In this document: in pieces, positions 6,318 through 10,202 of the stretch
Position numbering within the stretch: position 1 is the first letter of the stretch
Layout of the letters: the number at the start of each line of letters is the position of its first letter
Assembly: GCA_024274855.1 (NCBI GenBank)
Contig: JAJSAJ010000564.1
Coordinates: forward strand, 1-10,202
Reading direction: 5' to 3'
DNA from: Planctomycetota bacterium
GTDB lineage: Bacteria; Planctomycetota; Planctomycetia; Pirellulales; Pirellulaceae
DNA: 10,202 bases
Notes under the pieces: model-generated
What the model was told of the DNA's origin: nothing
Database searches by the model: none
Seen by the model: only the letters and a program-made list of their open reading frames with translations
Position numbers and translations under genes: made by a program

Positions 6318-6913
6318 CACCAGGATCTTCGCGTACGGACTGCGAATGCACGATCGATGGTGTGTCGGCGGTCAATACGTCCATTCCGTCAGGGGCTCGG
6401 CAAGAGGATACAGGCGGGCCGAGCTGGCGACGGGCGCTCGTTGTGATTGGTGTGTTGGTTTTGATCACTTGGGGGCTTTCCCAGTATGGCCGCGGCGGTT
6501 CGGGAGCGGACCCTTACGTGACGACGCTTGGGCGGATCGAAGTTACCGCACGGTTAGTCAAAGGTCCCGATGTGTTCCCGGACCTGGGGGCGTATCGATA
6601 CACGTACGTTGTCGAGTATGAAGTTCTCGACGTTCATCGTCAGGACCCGGCCGGAAAATATGTGTTGAAGCCGGGCGATCACATCTTCGTGGGTCACTAC
6701 AAGCCACGTCTGCCTCGCAGCGGGATTCGGGACGCCGATTGGGGCGATACGCCGCTCGGAGGGAAGCTGGAGTGTATCGTTCGTGGTGAGGTTCACCGGA
6801 TGGCAGTGGATTACGAACTCGAGTCATTGGCGCCGAGCGGTGCACTCGACTTCTGCTACCCACCGAGTGGAAACCGGTTCTTCGCGATTTGGGCCAATCC
6901 GGTCGCACCTTGA
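6314..6913 (+). CDS. Membrane-anchored protein of unknown function in MBOAT operon
   Basis: The protein has 199 residues. The GTG start overlaps the previous TGA (GTGA) and has GGAG seven bases upstream, so the two genes are translationally coupled. A polar segment (1-38) precedes one membrane helix (about 41-58, ALVVIGVLVLITWGLSQY). The remaining 140 residues should be periplasmic and beta-rich: TARLVKGPDVFP, YTYVVEYEVLDVHR, KPGDHIFVGHYKPRLPR, KLECIVRGEVHRMAVDYELE. I believe similar proteins, with the same VGHY-x-P and VHRMA blocks, sit beside MBOAT/AlgX-like genes in other planctomycetes, but I know no name or function. It ends 18 bases before the MBOAT gene. It may be an accessory or scaffolding subunit of the acetylation complex. 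Confidence 0.82.
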   Translation: MTPGSSRTDCECTIDGVSAVNTSIPSGARQEDTGGPSWRRALVVIGVLVLITWGLSQYGRGGSGADPYVTTLGRIEVTARLVKGPDVFPDLGAYRYTYVVEYEVLDVHRQDPAGKYVLKPGDHIFVGHYKPRLPRSGIRDADWGDTPLGGKLECIVRGEVHRMAVDYELESLAPSGALDFCYPPSGNRFFAIWANPVAP

Positions 6914-6931
6914 TTTGGCGAGTACGCGGAC

Positions 6932-8341
6932 ATGGTCTTTACGTCGCACATCTTTGTCTTCTACTTCTTGCCCCTGTTGCTGCTGGTCTATTTCAATCTG
7001 CCTCATCGCGGTCGGAATCTGTTCTTGGCCCTTATCAGTTACTTGTTTTACGGCTGGTGGAATCCGTATTTCATGTTGTTGATGTGTGCGTCGACGCTGA
7101 TAAATTACGGAGCAGGTCGAGTGATTTCGGTGCCATCGGCCGGCCCGGGACGTCGTCTCGCGGCATTGATCGTGGCCGTTATTGCCAATCTTGGCCTGCT
7201 CGGTTTCTTCAAGTATTTCATGTTGTTCACCAACGGCATTAATGCACTGTTGGCAATTCGCGGTTTTGATCTGCTGCCGGTACTCAGCGTGACGTTGCCA
7301 ATCGGCATTTCGTTCTATACGTTCCAGGCGATGAGTTACACGATTGACGTCTATCGTGGCGAGGCACGCCCGGCGAGGTCGTTGATTGATTTTGCGTGCT
7401 TCGTCTCGCTGTTTCCTCAGCTGATTGCCGGGCCGATCATTCGGTATCACACGGTCGCCGAACAGTTGATCTACCGCGAGCATACCGCACCAAGATTTGC
7501 ATCGGGTGTGGGGCTGTTCATTGTCGGGTTTGCCAAGAAGGTCTTGTTGGCCAATATCATGGGCGAGATCGCCGATGCAGTCTTCGGCGCGGCTCAACCG
7601 AGCCCGATCGATGCGTGGTTCGGCGTGCTGGCATACGCGTTTCAAATCTATTTCGATTTCTCGGCCTATTCGAACATGGCGATCGGACTCGGCCGCATGA
7701 TTGGCTTCGAGTTCCCGCGTAATTTCAATGCCCCTTATCTGGCGGATAGTATCACCGAGTTTTGGCGGCGGTGGCATGTATCGCTTTCGACGTTCCTCCG
7801 CGATTATCTGTACATTCCATTGGGCGGCAATCGCAAGGGGCCGGTTCGAACGTATTTTAACCTGGCTACCGTCATGGTATTCGGAGGGCTGTGGCACGGC
7901 GCTAATTGGACATTTGTCGCTTGGGGCGTCGCCCACGGTGTTCTGTTGATCTTTGAACGCTGGATGGGAAAAGAGAGCATCTACCGGTCGTTGCCACGAC
8001 CGCTGCGCGTTGTCGTTACGTTTGTGCTCGTGCTGCTTACCTGGGTACTGTTCCGAGCCGATTCGTTGCCTGCCGCAGGGGCCTTTTATGCGGCAATGTT
8101 CGGGCTGGCGAACCATGGTGGCGTGAGCAGCACACTATTGGCCGGTGAAATCCACTCAGTCCAATACGCTCTGGTCATGTTCGTTTGCCTCGTACTGACC
8201 ATTCAACCGGTTCAGGCTTTCGACTGGGCAGGTCGTCCCCATCGTCCTGCCGTAGCGCTCTTGCTGTTGTTGATGTTCGTCGTTTCGTTGTTGATCTTGT
8301 CGACTCAGACATTCAATCCGTTTTTGTATTTTCAGTTTTGA
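6932..8341 (+). CDS. MBOAT family O-acyltransferase, AlgI-like
   Basis: The protein has 469 residues, the usual AlgI/DltB length, with about ten or more membrane helices. Family blocks are intact: LISYLFYGWWNPYF (35-48), LPIGISFYTFQAMSYTIDVYRG (122-143), FPQLIAGPIIRYH (161-173), FDFSAYSNMAIGLGRMIGFE (241-260), FWRRWHVSLSTFLRDYLYIPLGGNR (H282), and GGLWHGANWTFVAWGVAHG (H322, the residue type required for catalysis in AlgI). These enzymes move acyl groups, normally acetyl, across the inner membrane for attachment to an exported polysaccharide. The AlgX-like gene downstream is the expected partner. The ribosome site is weak, so translation may depend on the upstream gene ending 18 bases away. 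The polymer is unknown. Confidence 0.95.
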   Translation: MVFTSHIFVFYFLPLLLLVYFNLPHRGRNLFLALISYLFYGWWNPYFMLLMCASTLINYGAGRVISVPSAGPGRRLAALIVAVIANLGLLGFFKYFMLFTNGINALLAIRGFDLLPVLSVTLPIGISFYTFQAMSYTIDVYRGEARPARSLIDFACFVSLFPQLIAGPIIRYHTVAEQLIYREHTAPRFASGVGLFIVGFAKKVLLANIMGEIADAVFGAAQPSPIDAWFGVLAYAFQIYFDFSAYSNMAIGLGRMIGFEFPRNFNAPYLADSITEFWRRWHVSLSTFLRDYLYIPLGGNRKGPVRTYFNLATVMVFGGLWHGANWTFVAWGVAHGVLLIFERWMGKESIYRSLPRPLRVVVTFVLVLLTWVLFRADSLPAAGAFYAAMFGLANHGGVSSTLLAGEIHSVQYALVMFVCLVLTIQPVQAFDWAGRPHRPAVALLLLLMFVVSLLILSTQTFNPFLYFQF

Positions 8342-8410
8342 TTTCCGAACGTTTGCGAGACTTCAGCCGGCCAAATGGTTGCGGGATAGTAGTCTGGGAG
8401 GATAGGTGTT

Positions 8411-9745
8411 GTGGGGAACGGTTCAACGCGGCTTTATCAACGTATGCTGATCGGTGGTTTTGTCGTGATCATTTTCGGTATGCCGGCAAGTCAAGTGTTT
8501 GTTGAATTGTATCGTGAGGTGCCAGTGCGCTTCACCGACCTGTTTCGCAACGCCCCGACTCGAAGGAATCTGCGCCGTTACGAAGAAACGTTGGAACGGA
8601 ACTGGTGGGGACAAGCGTCGGCACGTCCGGTAGCCGAACAATGGCTATTTGAAACGTTGAATCGAACGAGCAGAAAGACGTTGCCGGGGCGTGACGGGTG
8701 GCTGTTCTACCGACCGGGGGTTGAGTACCTGGTGGCCCGCGATACACCGATTGCCATGAAGACCGATTCACTGTGGGTGGACCCTGGTCCTCGACGGACT
8801 GCGAGGCAGAGTGTCGTGCAAGCGATTGTACGGTTTCACAATCAGTTGCAGCAGCGCGGGCTTAAACTGTTGGTTGTTCCCATTCCGGGGAAGGCGAGCA
8901 TTTACCCCGACCGGCTGACTCGGCAGGCTCGGCAAACGTGGCAGTCGCTCCATTCGCCGACCGAAGAACTGCTTGCCGACCTGGAGCAACAAGGGGTCAA
9001 GTCAGTGGACCTGTTCCGGGTGTTTCGTGATGCTCGAACTGAGTTGGAAGACACGAAAAGGCGTGAATGTCTGTATTTACAAACAGACACTCACTGGACA
9101 CCGATCGGAGCCCGTGTTGCCGCGGACGCGGTTGCCGGTGCATTGCAACGACTTGGTTGGACAGACGGCCCGCCCTATACGTATTCCACGCGTCGTGTCA
9201 ACGTCAGTCGAACGGGCGATCTTGTCGAGATGCTCGGCCTGCCGGGCGGCACGCGTGTCGGGGCGGCTGAAAATGTGCTGTGTTGCCAGGTGTGTGACCC
9301 TTTTTTGCAAGGTCCGCTGGTACCCAATCCGAACGACCGTGCCGGCGTGTTCTTGAATCAACACCTGCTAGACACACCGATGGAATCTCGCTATCTGGTG
9401 TTGGGTGACAGTTATTGTCGAATTTACCAGTTGCCCGAACCGGCTTCTTTAGGGGTGGTGAGGCATGGGCGGGCAGGCGATGACCGTTGGCTGCGGGGTC
9501 GGTCGTCCAAGCAACGTCTGTTGCCGGGATCGGCCGGATTTCCATCGCTGCTTGCCAAGGCACTGCATGCGGCGGTTGATTTCATTGTCAGCGACGGTGG
9601 TGCGGCAACTCGAGTGCGCCAGATGCTAAACGTGACTCCGGAGAGTTTGCAAAATAAACAAGTTGTGATTTGGGAGTTCACCGAACGTGATATTCAGCTG
9701 GCTGGTCCGGGGTGGCAACCCGTTCCGTTGCCATCCGTTCCCTAG
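8411..9745 (+). CDS. AlgX/AlgJ-like SGNH-type polysaccharide O-acetyltransferase
   Basis: The protein has 444 residues from a GTG start with a strong ribosome site (GGGAGG, 9-base spacer). An N-terminal hydrophobic segment (about 12-30) is an uncleaved anchor or signal. The catalytic layout of the AlgX/AlgJ family is present: LLVVPIPGKASIYPDRL (153-169), the D-x-H-W motif with D226 and H228 in LQTDTHWTPIGA, and the nucleophile Ser334 in VLGDSYCRIYQ. The end is ELxxKxVVIWEF-like (QNKQVVIWEFTERDIQL), as in planctomycete relatives. It should take the acetyl group delivered by the MBOAT protein and transfer it to a polymer hydroxyl outside the inner membrane. About 30 residues between RIYQLPEP and SAGFPSLL (345-373, rich in Arg and Gly) appear extra compared with the relatives I remember. 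It is the last gene of the operon. Confidence 0.92.
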   Translation: MGNGSTRLYQRMLIGGFVVIIFGMPASQVFVELYREVPVRFTDLFRNAPTRRNLRRYEETLERNWWGQASARPVAEQWLFETLNRTSRKTLPGRDGWLFYRPGVEYLVARDTPIAMKTDSLWVDPGPRRTARQSVVQAIVRFHNQLQQRGLKLLVVPIPGKASIYPDRLTRQARQTWQSLHSPTEELLADLEQQGVKSVDLFRVFRDARTELEDTKRRECLYLQTDTHWTPIGARVAADAVAGALQRLGWTDGPPYTYSTRRVNVSRTGDLVEMLGLPGGTRVGAAENVLCCQVCDPFLQGPLVPNPNDRAGVFLNQHLLDTPMESRYLVLGDSYCRIYQLPEPASLGVVRHGRAGDDRWLRGRSSKQRLLPGSAGFPSLLAKALHAAVDFIVSDGGAATRVRQMLNVTPESLQNKQVVIWEFTERDIQLAGPGWQPVPLPSVP

Positions 9746-9747
9746 TT

Positions 9748-9776
9748 GTTGCCGCCTGCTTCAGGTGCTTGGCAAC
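9748..9776 (+). terminator. Possible hairpin terminator after the operon
   Basis: GTTGCC (9748-9753) pairs with GGCAAC (9771-9776), with an inner CCTG-CTT-CAGG stem inside. It starts two bases after the AlgX-like stop codon. There is no T-tract after it, so intrinsic termination is uncertain. The rest of the stretch up to 9888 shows no gene. Confidence 0.35.
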
Positions 9777-9888
9777 TCCAATTCGCCGATGAAACCTGAC
9801 AGCTCTGCAACATCATTGGCAAATCGGTCGTCACGGCAAAAGGCAACCTACAGAAGGATGTGCCGTAAGACCTACCTGGCGCTCCGGA

Positions 9889-9916
9889 CATTTTGCATTT
9901 TGCATTTCTCATTTTA
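9889..9916. repeat. CATTTNN heptamer array
   Basis: CATTTTG, CATTTTG, CATTTCT and CATTTTA follow one another. On the minus strand this reads as AAATG units separated by two bases, the same design as the array at 1-30. It overlaps the stop codon of the minus-strand gene remnant. Confidence 0.8.
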
Positions 9917-10025
9917 GCTTTCTCAATACTTCCTTCGCCGCATCACTTGCTAATTGTGCCGTGGAAAACCATTGGCCAACGACTTTTATGGTTCCGGCTC
10001 GTCCGGGTTGGGGAATAGAAAGATT
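9909..10025 (-). pseudogene. 3' remnant of an unidentified gene, cut by the repeat element
   Basis: The minus-strand frame ending in TGA at 9911-9909 reads, over 38 codons, like a natural protein end: PGRAGTIKVVGQWFSTAQ followed by an amphipathic helix LASDAAKEVLRKLK. The family-like sequence reaches the first base of the element (10026). The frame stays open in the element up to a stop at 10121-10119 but contains no start codon there, so this cannot be a complete gene. It converges on the O-acetylation operon. I do not recognise the family, and a chance open frame of this length is possible. Confidence 0.45.
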
Positions 10026-10202
10026 GTAACTGTTTAGCCGTCTGCAGTAGGATTTGTATTTCGCTGCTGTTTTCTCGGCTGATCGACCCCAACGGCCTTG
10101 TGCCGTTGGTGAGCGAGTCTATTGAGCTAAGGCCGGCATGTCATGCCGGCAGCCGCTCGCTCCCCGCCGCCAAAGGCGGCGGGGAGCGAGCGGAAAGGGG
10201 GG
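10026..10202. mobile_element. Second MITE-like element copy, inverted, cut by window end
   Basis: This copy starts with the terminal repeat GTAACTGTTTAGCCGTC (10026-10042). It aligns without gaps to the reverse complement of 4530-4706, with about ten mismatches in 177 bases counted by eye. It carries three hairpins in a row: CCAACGGC/GCCGTTGG (10089-10109), GCCGGCATG/CATGCCGGC (10132-10150), and a perfect 19-bp GC-rich stem with an AAA loop (10153-10193), ending in a G run. The other half and the far terminus lie outside the window, so its full length and target duplication cannot be judged. Confidence 0.7.

Noticed and set aside
6824..8116. 430-codon open frame on the minus strand
   Set aside because: It lies antisense to the MBOAT gene, whose intact family motifs show it is the coding strand. 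The antisense protein has low-complexity, charged composition.

Overview
The window looks like planctomycete DNA, probably from the Pirellulales side of the phylum. This rests on gene families rather than any database match. There is a twin-arginine secreted Gfo/Idh/MocA oxidoreductase, a long secreted HEAT-repeat protein, the head of a secreted methyltransferase-like protein of the type planctomycetes fuse to PQQ beta-propellers, and a TolB-like propeller / anchored protein / MBOAT / AlgX-like cluster.

Layout. Positions 118-3655 hold a minus-strand operon of a HEAT-repeat gene followed four bases later by the oxidoreductase gene. The HEAT gene is cut by one in-frame TAA (2003-2005); the frame stays open and family-like on both sides, so it reads as a recently broken gene, a sequencing error or a recoded stop. 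On the other side of a 315-base divergent region, a plus-strand gene starts well (3971; signal peptide and SAM-methyltransferase-like fold) but ends after 96 codons, and its expected long C-terminal part is gone. A 366-bp element with 17-bp terminal inverted repeats follows (4341-4706), then about 480 bases of gene-free, repeat-rich and hairpin-rich DNA.

Positions 5184-9745 carry four plus-strand genes in one tight operon: a secreted TolB-like propeller protein, a membrane-anchored protein of unknown function overlapping it by four bases, an AlgI-like MBOAT O-acyltransferase, and an AlgX/AlgJ-like SGNH-type acetyltransferase. The last two form the known polysaccharide O-acetylation pair: the MBOAT passes acyl groups across the membrane and the AlgX-like protein transfers them to a secreted polymer. 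The first two are likely accessory.

From 10026 to the window end a second copy of the repeat element begins, inverted relative to the first and about 94% identical over the 177 bases that can be compared. It abuts a 38-codon 3' remnant of a minus-strand gene (9909-10025). The O-acetylation operon is therefore bracketed by inverted copies of a MITE-like element, each near a broken gene. No transposase is visible. The two outer ends of the window also each carry a short AAATG-NN heptamer array.
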